Shown here piece by piece: positions 8,425-17,369 of a DNA stretch of 64,000 nt. The position numbers and the translations under genes are program-made. This DNA is from Flavobacterium succinicans (GTDB lineage Bacteria > Bacteroidota > Bacteroidia > Flavobacteriales > Flavobacteriaceae), in NCBI RefSeq assembly GCF_001662485.1, contig NZ_JMTM01000053.1, forward strand, positions 1-64,000, written 5' to 3'. Every line of letters begins with the position of its first letter. Positions within the stretch are counted from its first letter, which is position 1. The notes under the pieces are model-generated. The model ran no database searches and had not been told where the DNA came from. It saw only the letters and a list, made by a program, of their open reading frames with translations.

Positions 8425-9249
8425 TTATCCTAAAGCAGCTCTTTTGAAACCAGTTACGATAAGATCTTTATCTAAAGATTTAGCATAAGCAGCAACGCTT
8501 AATTTACTATCTTTAATATAATCTTGGTTTACTAAAGTGTTGTCTTTAAAGAAACGAGCTAATTTACCTTTAGCGATATTGTCTAACATAGCTTCAGGCT
8601 TGCCTTCTTGACGTAATAAGTCTTTTGCGATTTCAATTTCTTTAGCGATAGTTTCAGCATCAACACCGTCTTCGTTAAGAGCGATAGGTGCCATTGCAGC
8701 AGCTTGCATAGAAATATTTTTAGCAACTTCGTCAGCACCTTCAATGTTTTTAGATAAAGCAGTTAAAGTAGCGATTTTGTTACCAGCGTGGATGTAAGAA
8801 CCGATGAAAGCGCCTTCTAATCTTTCGAAAGCACCAATTTCGATTTTTTCTCCAATAACTCCTGTTTGCTCAATTAATTTTTCAGCAACAGTAATTCCGT
8901 TGAAATCAGCCGCTAATAATTCTTCTTTAGTATTGAAGTTTAAAGCTAAAGCAGCTAAATCTTGAGCTAATTTTACGAATGATTCGTTTTTACCTACGAA
9001 GTCAGTTTCACAGTTTAATGAAACTACAACACCAGCAGTTTTTTCAGCATTCACAACAGCGATAACAGCACCTTCTGTAGATTCTCTATCAGAACGGTTA
9101 GCCGCTACTTTTTGTCCTTTTTTACGTAAGTTTTCGATAGCTAAATCAAAATCTCCTTCTGCTTCAACCAAGGCTTTTTTGCAGTCCATCATACCTGCAC
9201 CTGTGATTGTTCTTAATTTATTTACGTCTGCAGCAGTAATTGTTGCCAT
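8425..9249 (-). CDS. tsf: Translation elongation factor Ts
   Basis: EF-Ts exchanges GDP for GTP on EF-Tu. The chosen ATG at 9249 starts MATITAADVNKLR, which matches the family N-terminus; an upstream in-frame codon would add 15 non-conserved residues. The protein is 274 residues. The N-terminal UBA-like domain has LRTITGAGMMDCKKAL, and the EF-Tu contact motif NCETDFVGKNESF is intact. It is the last gene of the ribosomal operon, separated from rpsB by 126 bp that hold inverted repeats. Confidence 0.97.
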   Translation of the reverse strand: MATITAADVNKLRTITGAGMMDCKKALVEAEGDFDLAIENLRKKGQKVAANRSDRESTEGAVIAVVNAEKTAGVVVSLNCETDFVGKNESFVKLAQDLAALALNFNTKEELLAADFNGITVAEKLIEQTGVIGEKIEIGAFERLEGAFIGSYIHAGNKIATLTALSKNIEGADEVAKNISMQAAAMAPIALNEDGVDAETIAKEIEIAKDLLRQEGKPEAMLDNIAKGKLARFFKDNTLVNQDYIKDSKLSVAAYAKSLDKDLIVTGFKRAALG

Positions 9250-9275
9250 AATATTTTGTATTTTAATGTTAAAAG

Positions 9276-9370
9276 TAAAAATTCCAATTCTCAAATCCCA
9301 AATTCCAACTTTATCAGAAAGTTAATTTTCTGATTTTGGATTTTGGAATTTAAGTTTTGGAATTTAAAAT
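9276..9370 (-). other. Imperfect long hairpin between rpsB and tsf
   Basis: An inner perfect 8-bp stem ATCAGAAA (9313-9320) and TTTCTGAT (9327-9334) is flanked by AATTCCAA (9301-9308) pairing with TTGGAATT (9343-9350). More TTCCAA/TTGGAA words lie outside. It has no strong T-run, so it is more a possible attenuator or processing site than a terminator. Confidence 0.45.
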
Positions 9371-9375
9371 TTGAT

Positions 9376-10137
9376 TTATTCTTCAGTTGCTGGAGCTTCA
9401 GGAGCTACTTCTTCGGTAGCAGGAGCAGCTTCAACTTCTTTCTCAGCACCTCTATCAGAAAGGCCTTCGATTACAGCAGTAGTAACTAAAGATAAAATTT
9501 TGTCAATTGATTTAGAAGCATCATCATTTGCAGGGATAACATAATCTACTTCACGTGGATCAGAGTTAGTATCAACCATTGCAAAAACTGGAATGTTTAA
9601 TTTTTGAGCTTCTTTTATTGCGATGTGTTCCGCTTTGATGTCTACTACGAACAATGCTGCAGGTAATCTTGACATATCTGCGATTGAACCTAAGTTTTTC
9701 TCTAATTTAGCACGAAGACGATCTACTTGCAAACGCTCTTTTTTAGAAAGTGTGTTAAAAGTACCGTCTTTTTTCATCTTGTCGATAGAAGACATTTTTT
9801 TAACAGCTTTACGAATGGTAACAAAGTTTGTCAACATTCCACCTGGCCATCTTTCAGTGATATAAGGCATATTTGCAGCTTTTGCTTTTTCAGCTACGAT
9901 GTCTTTAGCTTGTTTTTTGGTAGCAACAAATAATATTTTTCTACCTGATGCAGCGATTTTTTTCAATGCTTCATTAGCCTCTTCAATTTTTGCTGCAGTT
10001 TTATATAGATTGATAATGTGGATTCCATTTCGCTCCATATAAATATAAGGAGCCATGTTTGGATCCCATTTTCTAGTCATGTGTCCAAAATGAACACCTG
10101 CTTCTAGTAATTCTTTTACTTCTACTTTGTTTGACAT
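9376..10137 (-). CDS. rpsB: 30S ribosomal protein S2
   Basis: Ribosomal protein uS2 (253 residues) binds the 30S head-body junction and helps recruit S1. Signatures include LLEAGVHFGHMTRKWDPNM near the N-terminus, ERWPGGMLTNFVTI and the C-terminal-half AIKEAQKLNIPVFAMVDTN and DPREVDYVIPANDDA. The last 25 residues are an Ala/Glu/Pro-rich acidic tail, common in Bacteroidota S2. It lies between rpsI and tsf. Confidence 0.97.
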   Translation of the reverse strand: MSNKVEVKELLEAGVHFGHMTRKWDPNMAPYIYMERNGIHIINLYKTAAKIEEANEALKKIAASGRKILFVATKKQAKDIVAEKAKAANMPYITERWPGGMLTNFVTIRKAVKKMSSIDKMKKDGTFNTLSKKERLQVDRLRAKLEKNLGSIADMSRLPAALFVVDIKAEHIAIKEAQKLNIPVFAMVDTNSDPREVDYVIPANDDASKSIDKILSLVTTAVIEGLSDRGAEKEVEAAPATEEVAPEAPATEE

Positions 10138-10221
10138 TTTTTGTACTAGTTTACGTTCTGTTGATTAGCAATGTACGAATGGCGATAAATCGGCTACTTA
10201 CATTTAGATGCTAAACTAATT

Positions 10222-10237
10222 TCCCGACGCATCGGGA
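10222..10237. repeat. Short GC-rich palindrome in the rpsI-rpsB gap
   Basis: TCCCGA, 4-nt loop, TCGGGA (10222-10227 and 10232-10237). It is GC-rich against its surroundings and has no T-run. It may be a processing or attenuation hairpin in the operon mRNA, or a short dispersed repeat. Confidence 0.5.
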
Positions 10238-10307
10238 CAACAACAACATTGTTTTTAAATTCAATAAATAAACGAAGTCTTGTACGTATTGCACAAGACA
10301 GGCAATA

Positions 10308-10694
10308 TTAACGTTTAGAGAATTGGAATCTCTTACGAGCTTTCTTCTGACCGAATTTCTTACGTTCAACCATTCTTGGGTCTCTTGTTAATAAACCTTC
10401 TGGTTTCAATACTCCTCTGTTTTCAGCATTTACTTCACACATTGCGCGAGCGATTGCCATTCTTACAGCTTCTGCTTGACCAGTTACACCACCTCCATAA
10501 ACGTTTACTTTTACGTCAAAGTTTGATGCATTTTCTGTCATAGACATTGGTTGCATTACTTTGTACTGTAAAGTAGCAGTTGGGAAGTAAGTTGCGAATT
10601 CTTTTTTGTTTACTGTGATTACTCCTGTTCCTTCTGAAACATAAACACGTGCAACAGCGGTTTTTCTTCTACCGATTTTGTGAATAACTCCCAT
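10308..10694 (-). CDS. rpsI: 30S ribosomal protein S9
   Basis: Ribosomal protein uS9 (128 residues) has a long C-terminal tail that reaches the P-site tRNA. Visible signatures are [53 protein letters not shown] and the terminal SKR. The start codon overlaps the stop of rplM by one base (TAATG), which indicates translational coupling. It is the second gene of rplM-rpsI-rpsB-tsf. Confidence 0.97.
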   Translation of the reverse strand: MGVIHKIGRRKTAVARVYVSEGTGVITVNKKEFATYFPTATLQYKVMQPMSMTENASNFDVKVNVYGGGVTGQAEAVRMAIARAMCEVNAENRGVLKPEGLLTRDPRMVERKKFGQKKARKRFQFSKR

Positions 10695-11149
10695 TACTTA
10701 AGATCGTTAAGGTTAACAGTTCTAGGTTTTTGAGCACCTTGTTTATGCTCAGCTCCTACAACAACATTTAAATTTCTGAAAAGTTCAGCTCCTAATTTAT
10801 TTTTAGGTAACATCCCTTTTACTGCTTTCTCCACTAATAACGCTGGGTTTTTAGATTGTAAAACTTTAGCAGTTAAAGTTCTTTGTCCTCCTGGGTAACC
10901 TGTATGACGCATGTAAATTTTGTCATCCATTTTGTTTCCTGTAAGGTTAATTTTTTCTGCGTTGATAACAATTACGTTATCTCCACAGTCCACGTGTGGT
11001 GTATAACTTGGTTTGTACTTACCTCTCAAAATCATAGCGACTTTTGAAGCAAGACGTCCTAAGTTATGACCGTCTGCATCTACAACGATCCATTCTTTAG
11101 TAGAATTGGCTTTTGTTGTTGAGATTGTCTTGTAGCTTAATGCGTTCAC
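10694..11149 (-). CDS. rplM: 50S ribosomal protein L13
   Basis: Ribosomal protein uL13 (151 residues) is an early 50S assembly protein. Signatures include [50 protein letters not shown] and [12 protein letters not shown]. It is the first gene of the operon, with a canonical promoter and a short hairpin at the 5' end of its leader. L13 autoregulates rplM-rpsI in E. coli, so leader-based control is plausible here. Confidence 0.97.
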   Translation of the reverse strand: MNALSYKTISTTKANSTKEWIVVDADGHNLGRLASKVAMILRGKYKPSYTPHVDCGDNVIVINAEKINLTGNKMDDKIYMRHTGYPGGQRTLTAKVLQSKNPALLVEKAVKGMLPKNKLGAELFRNLNVVVGAEHKQGAQKPRTVNLNDLK

Positions 11150-11177
11150 AATAATAAATTTTAATTAAACATTCCAT

Positions 11178-11191
11178 CCCCAATAAAGGGG
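11178..11191 (-). promoter_or_regulatory. 5'-end hairpin of the rplM leader
   Basis: CCCC (minus strand 11191-11188), 6 nt, GGGG (11181-11178) lies at the predicted transcript start. It may be a ribosomal-protein leader for L13 autoregulation or simply an mRNA-stabilising hairpin. Confidence 0.4.
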
Positions 11192-11194
11192 TTG

Positions 11195-11225
11195 CAAAAG
11201 TACAATTAATTATTTTAAATACAAA
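11195..11225 (-). promoter_or_regulatory. Promoter of the rplM operon
   Basis: On the minus strand TTTG (11225-11222), exactly 19 bp, then TACTTTTG (11202-11195). This is a full match to the Bacteroidota -33/-7 consensus, the best in the window, as expected for a ribosomal operon. The ATG is at 11149. Confidence 0.85.
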
Positions 11226-11485
11226 TACCTTAAATGATTATTTTTCAAAGCTTTCTGCATTGATTATCAATCGTATATTCATTTTAAGATAATATTCTAC
11301 TTTAATTTTTAGGAAGCTACTCATTAAAATATAAATGGTTGAAAATCTTTTTTTTGCAAAAAATCAAGTGTTTTAAGTACAAAAAAAACAAAAATAATGA
11401 CTATCTTCGCTTGTTTAATGCGTATAATTGATAATTATGCTTCTTTTCATAATTATTCAAAAAACTTGAAACTATTTTCTATCCT

Positions 11486-12505
11486 ATGAAAGCAAAAGCT
11501 ACACTCAAACAAATTGCCAAAGAACTGAATGTTTCTGTTTCCACCGTATCAAAAGCACTTAATGATAGCCCTGAAATTAGTGAACAAACTAAGATTAAAA
11601 TCAAAGAATACGCGAAGTTAAAAAACTACAAGCCTAATGTAATTGGTTTAAATCTTAAAAACCGTAAGACAAAAACTATTGGCGTTATTATCCCCAATAT
11701 TTTGAATTCCTTTTTCGCTAAAGTCTTTAGCGGTATTGAGAAAGTTGCCGATAACAACGGATACAACGTGATTATGTGCATCTCTAATGAATCGTTAGAA
11801 AAAGAAGCTCATACCTTAGAAATGCTAAGCAACGGAACAATTGACGGTTTTGTTTTGTCTATTTCTGAGGAAGCACAAAAAGAACATGAATACAATCATT
11901 TTAAAGAAATTATTAGTGAAGGCACGCCAATTGTTCTTTTTGATAGAACTACAGACGAATTGGATTGCGACAAAGTTATTGTAGACGATTTTGACTCAGC
12001 TCTTGATTCTACTCAATATCTTATCAATTCAGGATGTAAAAATATCGCACTCATTTCAACAATTGATAATTTAAGCATTGGTAAACTGCGCCTTGAAGGG
12101 TATTTGCAAGCCTTAAAAAACAACAACTTACCTATCAACGAGAATATTATTTTGAGAACTGATTCTAGCGATGGCCTTAATGAAAAAGTAGAAGCTATTT
12201 ATGCTAATAATACTATAGATGGTGTTTTTGCATTAGCCGAAGACGATTCTGTTGCTGCTTTGAAATTTGGTTTAAAGAAAGGATTAAGCATCCCAGATGA
12301 GTTATCCATCATTGGTTTTGCTGACGGAATTCTTGCTTCAAGACGCTTATCGCCAAGCTTAACAACAGTAAGTCAGCATGGCGTTGAAATCGGAGAAGTG
12401 GCGGCTCAATTATTGATTGATCGTCTAGAATCTAAAGAAGATCATTTACCCTATCAGACTAAGGTAATTAAAACTAAATTAAAAGAAAGAGAATCTACTA
12501 GATAA
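11486..12505 (+). CDS. LacI family transcriptional regulator
   Basis: This 339-residue protein has an N-terminal LacI helix-turn-helix (about 3-50: TLKQIAKELNVSVSTVSKAL then NDSPEIS) and hinge. A periplasmic-binding-protein-like effector domain follows (about 60-335: TIGVIIPNILNSFFAKVFSG, and the usual SIIGFADG near the end). LacI proteins repress or activate sugar-use genes in response to a sugar or phosphosugar. The effector here is unknown, and no sugar transporter or glycoside hydrolase gene lies nearby. The gene stands alone. Confidence 0.92.
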   Translation: MKAKATLKQIAKELNVSVSTVSKALNDSPEISEQTKIKIKEYAKLKNYKPNVIGLNLKNRKTKTIGVIIPNILNSFFAKVFSGIEKVADNNGYNVIMCISNESLEKEAHTLEMLSNGTIDGFVLSISEEAQKEHEYNHFKEIISEGTPIVLFDRTTDELDCDKVIVDDFDSALDSTQYLINSGCKNIALISTIDNLSIGKLRLEGYLQALKNNNLPINENIILRTDSSDGLNEKVEAIYANNTIDGVFALAEDDSVAALKFGLKKGLSIPDELSIIGFADGILASRRLSPSLTTVSQHGVEIGEVAAQLLIDRLESKEDHLPYQTKVIKTKLKERESTR

Positions 12506-12682
12506 TTTACTTGAAAAAAAGATGTGCAAAAATTAAAAGTTATCTTTTGGGATGAATTAAAAAATGAACTTCTAGCATATTTTTATACATAAAAAACGAA
12601 TCAAATTGAGTAGTGATATCTAGTTCAAGAGTAGACCAATTCAGAATATAAATTATCTGTTTTTTAAGTTTTTCAACAAAAC

Positions 12683-13570
12683 CTAAAAACAATCAATTAA
12701 TTTTAGGAGATACCTTTCTATCTGAACCATTCCATCTAAATTAATATAGATTGCATCATCGGATGGCGTATGGTAGTCCATATGAACACCTGTCGTAAAA
12801 TTAAGACATGGAACCCCTTGATTGTAAAAAAATTTTGTGTCCAAATTTTTTAATTGTTCTTCATTACCCAATTTTAATTTCAATCCAAAATTTTCAATTG
12901 GTACAGCATCCAAAATTATAGTTGCTGACTTTGAATTCATACATTTTAAAATTTTTAAGTCAGAATCTAAACGCCCAATCATGTCAAAATTGAGAACGCA
13001 TGATATTTCTTTGAAATAATTTGAACGCACTTTTATAAAACCAGCAAAAGCTTCTGATCCATATAGCCCTATTTCATGACCCGAATAGAATACAAACAAA
13101 TAATTTACGTTTGGTTTCTTACGTTTGATTAATTCACTAGCCAAACCAATAGTCATCGCAACTCCAGAAGCATTATCATCGGCTCCATTGTGGATTTGAT
13201 CAGATATAAATTTAGTTGACAATGCACTTCCTAAACCAATATGATCATAATGAGAACTTATCAAGATGGTTTTACTGGAATGATTATTTACAAACACAAA
13301 ACCATTGCTTGAAATTATTGTAGTGTCTTTTAATTTAACATAAAAAGTTTGTCTTTCAAATTTAATTTTACTCGACAAGCTTTTCATTTTTAACGCTATG
13401 TAATTTAATGATTTCCTCTCCTCTAAGGTACCTGTGTAGCGACCTTTTAAACTGTCATCTGCCAAAGTCAATACAACTTCTTTAAATAAAGACTTAAGAG
13501 GAAACTCAACCTTTTTTTGCCCAAATGACAAGGATGTAACTAAAACTAGAAATATTCGAAATAAATTCAT
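12683..13570 (-). CDS. M28 family metallopeptidase, exported
   Basis: This 295-residue protein starts at the ATG at 13570. That codon begins a typical signal peptide ending LSFGQ, while codons further upstream would run into the neighbouring gene and its terminator. The M28 zinc site is visible: His107 and Asp109 in SSHYDH, Asp131/132 in NGADDNASGVA, Glu166 in YSGHEIGLYGSE, Asp196 in NFDMIGR and His267 in DYHTPSD. The usual Glu-Glu pair is His-Glu, so the residue that normally acts as general base is replaced by His165. It is probably an aminopeptidase-like or related enzyme in the periplasm. Whether it is active is uncertain. Confidence 0.82.
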   Translation of the reverse strand: MNLFRIFLVLVTSLSFGQKKVEFPLKSLFKEVVLTLADDSLKGRYTGTLEERKSLNYIALKMKSLSSKIKFERQTFYVKLKDTTIISSNGFVFVNNHSSKTILISSHYDHIGLGSALSTKFISDQIHNGADDNASGVAMTIGLASELIKRKKPNVNYLFVFYSGHEIGLYGSEAFAGFIKVRSNYFKEISCVLNFDMIGRLDSDLKILKCMNSKSATIILDAVPIENFGLKLKLGNEEQLKNLDTKFFYNQGVPCLNFTTGVHMDYHTPSDDAIYINLDGMVQIERYLLKLIDCF

Positions 13571-13581
13571 TTGAAAAATTA

Positions 13582-13610
13582 AAAAGGGTTCTTTTGTGAA
13601 GAACCCTTTA
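13582..13610 (-). terminator. Terminator of the OmpA-domain gene
   Basis: AAAGGGTTCTT (13583-13593) pairs with AAGAACCCTTT (13599-13609). On the minus strand it is followed by T-rich sequence. It separates the surface cluster from the M28 gene. Confidence 0.75.
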
Positions 13611-13631
13611 AAGATATAAAATGTTATGTTA

Positions 13632-16625
13632 TTATTTGACAAGATTAATTTCAACGCGTCTGTTGTTTTTTCTACCTTCTTCTGTATCATTTGAAGCAAT
13701 GGGCTTTGTATCTCCATGTCCTACAGATTTCAGCCTATTTTTACTAATACCTCTTTGAATAAAATAATTCATTACCGCTTCTGATCGGTCTTTTGAAAGC
13801 TTAACATTGTCATTAGTTTCTCCTGTATTATCTGTATTTCCTTCAATTATAAAACTATCGGAACGGTATTGATTTAAAACATCTATGATAGTATTCAAGA
13901 TAACATAGGATTCTGAAGTAATGGTTGATTTTCCAGTATCGAACAAAATAGCTTTAGAAAATTCTGCAATTCTTTTAATGGCTTCTTTCTTCTCTGTTTT
14001 ATAGCTTTCCGTTGATTTTTCACTAGAATTATAATCTTCTTTTGGTCTTTTTACTTTCGTTAAACTTTCTGGCATAGTACCAAATTGAATTTTATTTCCA
14101 TCCCACCAGATTCCAATACCTTTTCCATCTAAGTTAGAATCATTGAACAAAACTTGTTGTATATTTCTATCAAAATTAGCATCAGAAACCATTTGAGTAG
14201 CTTTATCCAAACGATTATCAACTCTATTCCCAACAGAAATCCAAGAGACTGCAACAGTACTTGTTCCATGGTTCATTTCTTTAATAGTAAATCCGTTTTT
14301 ATCTATGCTAGCAATATAAACACCATTACAATTTCCTTTTGGTGTAACGGTGACTTCTGGATTTTCTCCTAGCAAAGCTTTGTATGCCTCATTAAATGCA
14401 ATATAAGCAGTTCCATTAACTAATTCAGCACTTCCTTTAGCATAAATAGTTGACTCAGTACTAGTAACCGAATAAACAGGTGTTTTAACATTATTAGAAG
14501 TTGCTACAAGCTCCACATTTTTACCTAACGTATAAACATTTCCTGAATTATATGACGAAAATAATTCTCCAGAATTTAATTGACCTATTACACTTCCTTT
14601 GGATGCAGAACCGATAACGCCAAAGAAACCTCCTCCAAAACCTGAAATTTCACTATTTGTAAAAAAACCAGTTCCAGAACCATATGCATTGGATCCGTAT
14701 ACACCATAAGTAACAGTACTAGCAGCCTTATAGCCTAAAGACCCCCAATAATTACCATAAATCTCCGCACCTACAACTCCTCCTGCACGAGAAAAGTCAT
14801 TATAATTCCATCCACCTACGCCAAAAGAATAATCGTCACCCCAAAAAGACATACCTGTAACCCCTGTATTAGTTCCATTTTGACCATAGCTAGCTCCTAC
14901 GTTTTGACTATTACGATCACGATATCCATATATAGTTGATTGACCGTCTCCATTTGCTGTTTGTTGTTGACGATATACAAATAATTGAGAATTTGCTTGA
15001 AGAGGGTAATTAATACTTACTGAAGTTCCATTGTCTTGTATCATTGAGTTCCCTATTACGCCTGCAGGGCCATTGGTGAATTTAGTATGAAAATTTGTAA
15101 GTCCTGTACCTGTAACTCCAGTAGCTCCTGAAACCGTTAGATTTCCAGAAGCATCTGTTAAAACCACTCTCGTACCTGTACCCGCCAATGCCGTAACACG
15201 CTCATTAGTGGTAACAGAAGTCCCAACTACTGTATGAGTATCAGTTGCATTATCCCAAGTATTATTTGCACTACCCGCAGCAACACCTGCATTATTAAAG
15301 ATGATTTGCGTATCAGCACCTGCAACAGCAGCAGATGCATTTGCATCTACATAGGCTTTAACTGCTTTTACACTTGGATATTTAGTGTCCGATGTTCCAT
15401 CAGCTGCAACATCTGTGCTTTTATTCGCCACATCTTCTTTTAGTAAATCGGCATCAGTTCTATCTGTTATTTCGCTAGCTAAACTGCTAGCAAGTGTAGT
15501 TTCCGCAGTAGTCGCTCTTGTTTCTTCATTAGACAAAGCTGTTGATGCTACTGCCGCACTAGCATCTACATAGGATTTAACCGATTTTACACTTGGGTAT
15601 TTACTATCCGAAGCGCCATCAGTTGTAACATCTGTGCTTTTATTGACCACATCTTCTTTTAGTAAGTCAGCTGCGGTTCTGTTTGTAACTTCAGTAGCTA
15701 AAGCGGTTGATACTGCTGCTGAACTTACATCTACATAGGATTTAACCGATTTTACACTTGGGTATTTACTATCCGAAGCGCCATCAGTTGTAACATCTGT
15801 GCTTTTATTGGCCACATCTTCTTTTAGTAAGTCAGCTGCAGTTCTGTTTGTAACTTCATTTGCCAAACTGGTAGTGATAGTATTCACACCAGTATTAGCT
15901 CTTGTTATTTCTGTGGTCAAAGCTACAGAAGGTAATGCAGTTACTGCATCCACATAAGTTTTAACAGATTTCACAGTTGGATATTTAGTGTCGGAAGTGC
16001 CATCTAGGTTTATATCAGTAGACTTATTAACTATGCTTTCTTTTAAATCTAATGCAGTTTGAGTCGCTGTACTAATTGGTTTATTTAAGTCACTTGTATT
16101 ATCTACATTTTGTATTCCTAAATTTGTTTTAGCTCCTAAAACAGTAGTTGCATTAGTACCTCCATTTTCTAGTGCAACTGTACCAGTAACGTTCTCAGCA
16201 TTGATAGCTGAAAAAGCAAATGGAGAATAACTAAATTCCTGATTACTAATTTCAGTGTAAGTGTCACAATTTCCACTAATGTTAATTCCTACCACCAAAC
16301 TTTTCTTTGACGAATTCCAAACAATAGACTGAAAAGAATCAGCATATCCAGCGGTTTGCGATCCTTTACCTATCACTAAATTTACCATTCCAAAGCCATC
16401 CGTTTTGGTTTTTACGGTTTCCTGATATTCTACATTTGAAAATTGATCAATAAACTTGAATACCATACAAATATTTTTATTTACAACTGGGCTATTTGCA
16501 TTATTCACTCCTGGTATTTGACTACCATTAGGATTTACAATTATGGCTTGATAGCTTATTCCATTTGTCTGAGCATAAATTTGAGCTCCTATAAAAAACA
16601 CTATTAATAAAATTATTTTTTTCAT
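13632..16625 (-). CDS. Fibre-like surface protein with C-terminal OmpA domain
   Basis: This 997-residue exported protein has a signal peptide at about 1-19 (FIGAQIYAQ). Residues 20-140 form a beta-rich N-terminal domain common to Bacteroidota tail-fibre-like proteins. Four related repeats begin near 194, 267, 322 and 395, each with a core like LKEDVANKSTDV then KYPSVKSVKSYVD. A Gly/Asn/Tyr-rich region follows (about 500-690), then a beta domain at about 725-800. The OmpA peptidoglycan-binding domain is at about 885-997 (ILFDTGKSTI, IEGNTDNTGETNDNVKLSKD, Arg-rich NNRRVEI). I infer an anchored, elongated, perhaps trimeric surface protein. It is the third gene behind a T9SS-tail protein and a small barrel protein. 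Confidence 0.75.
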   Translation of the reverse strand: MKKIILLIVFFIGAQIYAQTNGISYQAIIVNPNGSQIPGVNNANSPVVNKNICMVFKFIDQFSNVEYQETVKTKTDGFGMVNLVIGKGSQTAGYADSFQSIVWNSSKKSLVVGINISGNCDTYTEISNQEFSYSPFAFSAINAENVTGTVALENGGTNATTVLGAKTNLGIQNVDNTSDLNKPISTATQTALDLKESIVNKSTDINLDGTSDTKYPTVKSVKTYVDAVTALPSVALTTEITRANTGVNTITTSLANEVTNRTAADLLKEDVANKSTDVTTDGASDSKYPSVKSVKSYVDVSSAAVSTALATEVTNRTAADLLKEDVVNKSTDVTTDGASDSKYPSVKSVKSYVDASAAVASTALSNEETRATTAETTLASSLASEITDRTDADLLKEDVANKSTDVAADGTSDTKYPSVKAVKAYVDANASAAVAGADTQIIFNNAGVAAGSANNTWDNATDTHTVVGTSVTTNERVTALAGTGTRVVLTDASGNLTVSGATGVTGTGLTNFHTKFTNGPAGVIGNSMIQDNGTSVSINYPLQANSQLFVYRQQQTANGDGQSTIYGYRDRNSQNVGASYGQNGTNTGVTGMSFWGDDYSFGVGGWNYNDFSRAGGVVGAEIYGNYWGSLGYKAASTVTYGVYGSNAYGSGTGFFTNSEISGFGGGFFGVIGSASKGSVIGQLNSGELFSSYNSGNVYTLGKNVELVATSNNVKTPVYSVTSTESTIYAKGSAELVNGTAYIAFNEAYKALLGENPEVTVTPKGNCNGVYIASIDKNGFTIKEMNHGTSTVAVSWISVGNRVDNRLDKATQMVSDANFDRNIQQVLFNDSNLDGKGIGIWWDGNKIQFGTMPESLTKVKRPKEDYNSSEKSTESYKTEKKEAIKRIAEFSKAILFDTGKSTITSESYVILNTIIDVLNQYRSDSFIIEGNTDNTGETNDNVKLSKDRSEAVMNYFIQRGISKNRLKSVGHGDTKPIASNDTEEGRKNNRRVEINLVK
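15565..15870 (-). repeat. Near-identical coding repeats inside the OmpA-domain gene
   Basis: Two adjacent copies of about 140 bp, offset by 165 bp, are almost identical at the DNA level (15570-15705 and 15735-15870). They encode protein repeats 2 and 3. More diverged copies flank them. Such low divergence suggests recent duplication or ongoing recombination. Confidence 0.75.
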
Positions 16626-16739
16626 ATAATTTGAAGTTTAATTGTTAGTTCTTCCAACATATTGGTACTAACCATTTTATAGTATTTAATCTTGTAAAAT
16701 TGCATTAAATCGTTTTGTAAAATCAATTGATACTTGATT

Positions 16740-17369
16740 TTAATTGATTTTAAAACACAACCCTAACTCTAACTGATTCGTTCTAAATGATAATTTCTCT
16801 TCGGAAGTATTAGTAATGTTTATACTATGACTAAAATTATAACCAAGACTTATAGCTCCAGAAGAGGAAAAGGCATATTTAGCAGCTAATCCTATTGAAG
16901 GTTCTAAAATTATTCCAGAAAATTCTTTTTGTTTCATCAGGCTATAATAAGTCCCGTTAATTTCCTGCTTCCCATAAACAAGAGTAGATGCATTCAAACC
17001 AATACCAGCTAGAATATCAAATTTCCTTTTAGGTTTGGTTTTGTTCGCCAACAAAGAATAAGACAATCCTCCGTGAATCCCTAAATAATGTGATTCCCAA
17101 CGATATGAATCAGCTGTATTACTACCAATTGCATTATATTCATTAAACGAAACCCCATATTCATAAAAAAAATTTTTTATTCCTGTAGGCTTAACAAAAC
17201 CAACTTCATAGAAACTTCCAGTTCCTTTCTGGATATCAGAATTTGATTGATCATTAGTGTCTTTATAGGAATACTTTGTGTAATTTTTCCCTGTGTTAAA
17301 ATAGATTTCCTGAGAAAATAAATTTGCAGATACTAATAGTAAAAAAAGTAGTGAATGTTTTTTTATCAT
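16740..17369 (-). CDS. Outer-membrane beta-barrel-like protein
   Basis: This 209-residue protein has a signal peptide (about 1-19, ending NLFSQ). Alternating hydrophobic and aromatic strands follow, and the C-terminal strand QLELGLCFKIN is typical of 8-stranded barrels of the OmpX/OmpW size class. No enzymatic motif is seen. Its ATG overlaps the TGA of the upstream T9SS-tail gene (ATGA). The fibre-like OmpA gene follows after 114 bp. It may be the outer-membrane part of the same surface assembly. Confidence 0.72.
   Translation of the reverse strand: MIKKHSLLFLLLVSANLFSQEIYFNTGKNYTKYSYKDTNDQSNSDIQKGTGSFYEVGFVKPTGIKNFFYEYGVSFNEYNAIGSNTADSYRWESHYLGIHGGLSYSLLANKTKPKRKFDILAGIGLNASTLVYGKQEINGTYYSLMKQKEFSGIILEPSIGLAAKYAFSSSGAISLGYNFSHSINITNTSEEKLSFRTNQLELGLCFKIN

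Larger units (their letters stand above)
11150..11485. other. Divergent intergenic region, rplM / LacI-type regulator
   Basis: This 336-bp AT-rich gap holds the rplM promoter and leader (11178-11225) on the minus strand. The rest is the presumed promoter region of the LacI-family gene. No convincing -33/-7 pair and no clear LacI-type operator palindrome were seen there. No small gene is apparent. Confidence 0.6.

Noticed and set aside
9623..9933. Two plus-strand reading frames opposite rpsB
   Set aside because: They are antisense shadows of a highly conserved ribosomal gene, without promoter or conserved motifs.
12506..12682. Terminator of the LacI-type gene
   Set aside because: A loose AAAAGAT / ATCTTTT pairing is present, but it is short, interrupted and lacks a T-run.
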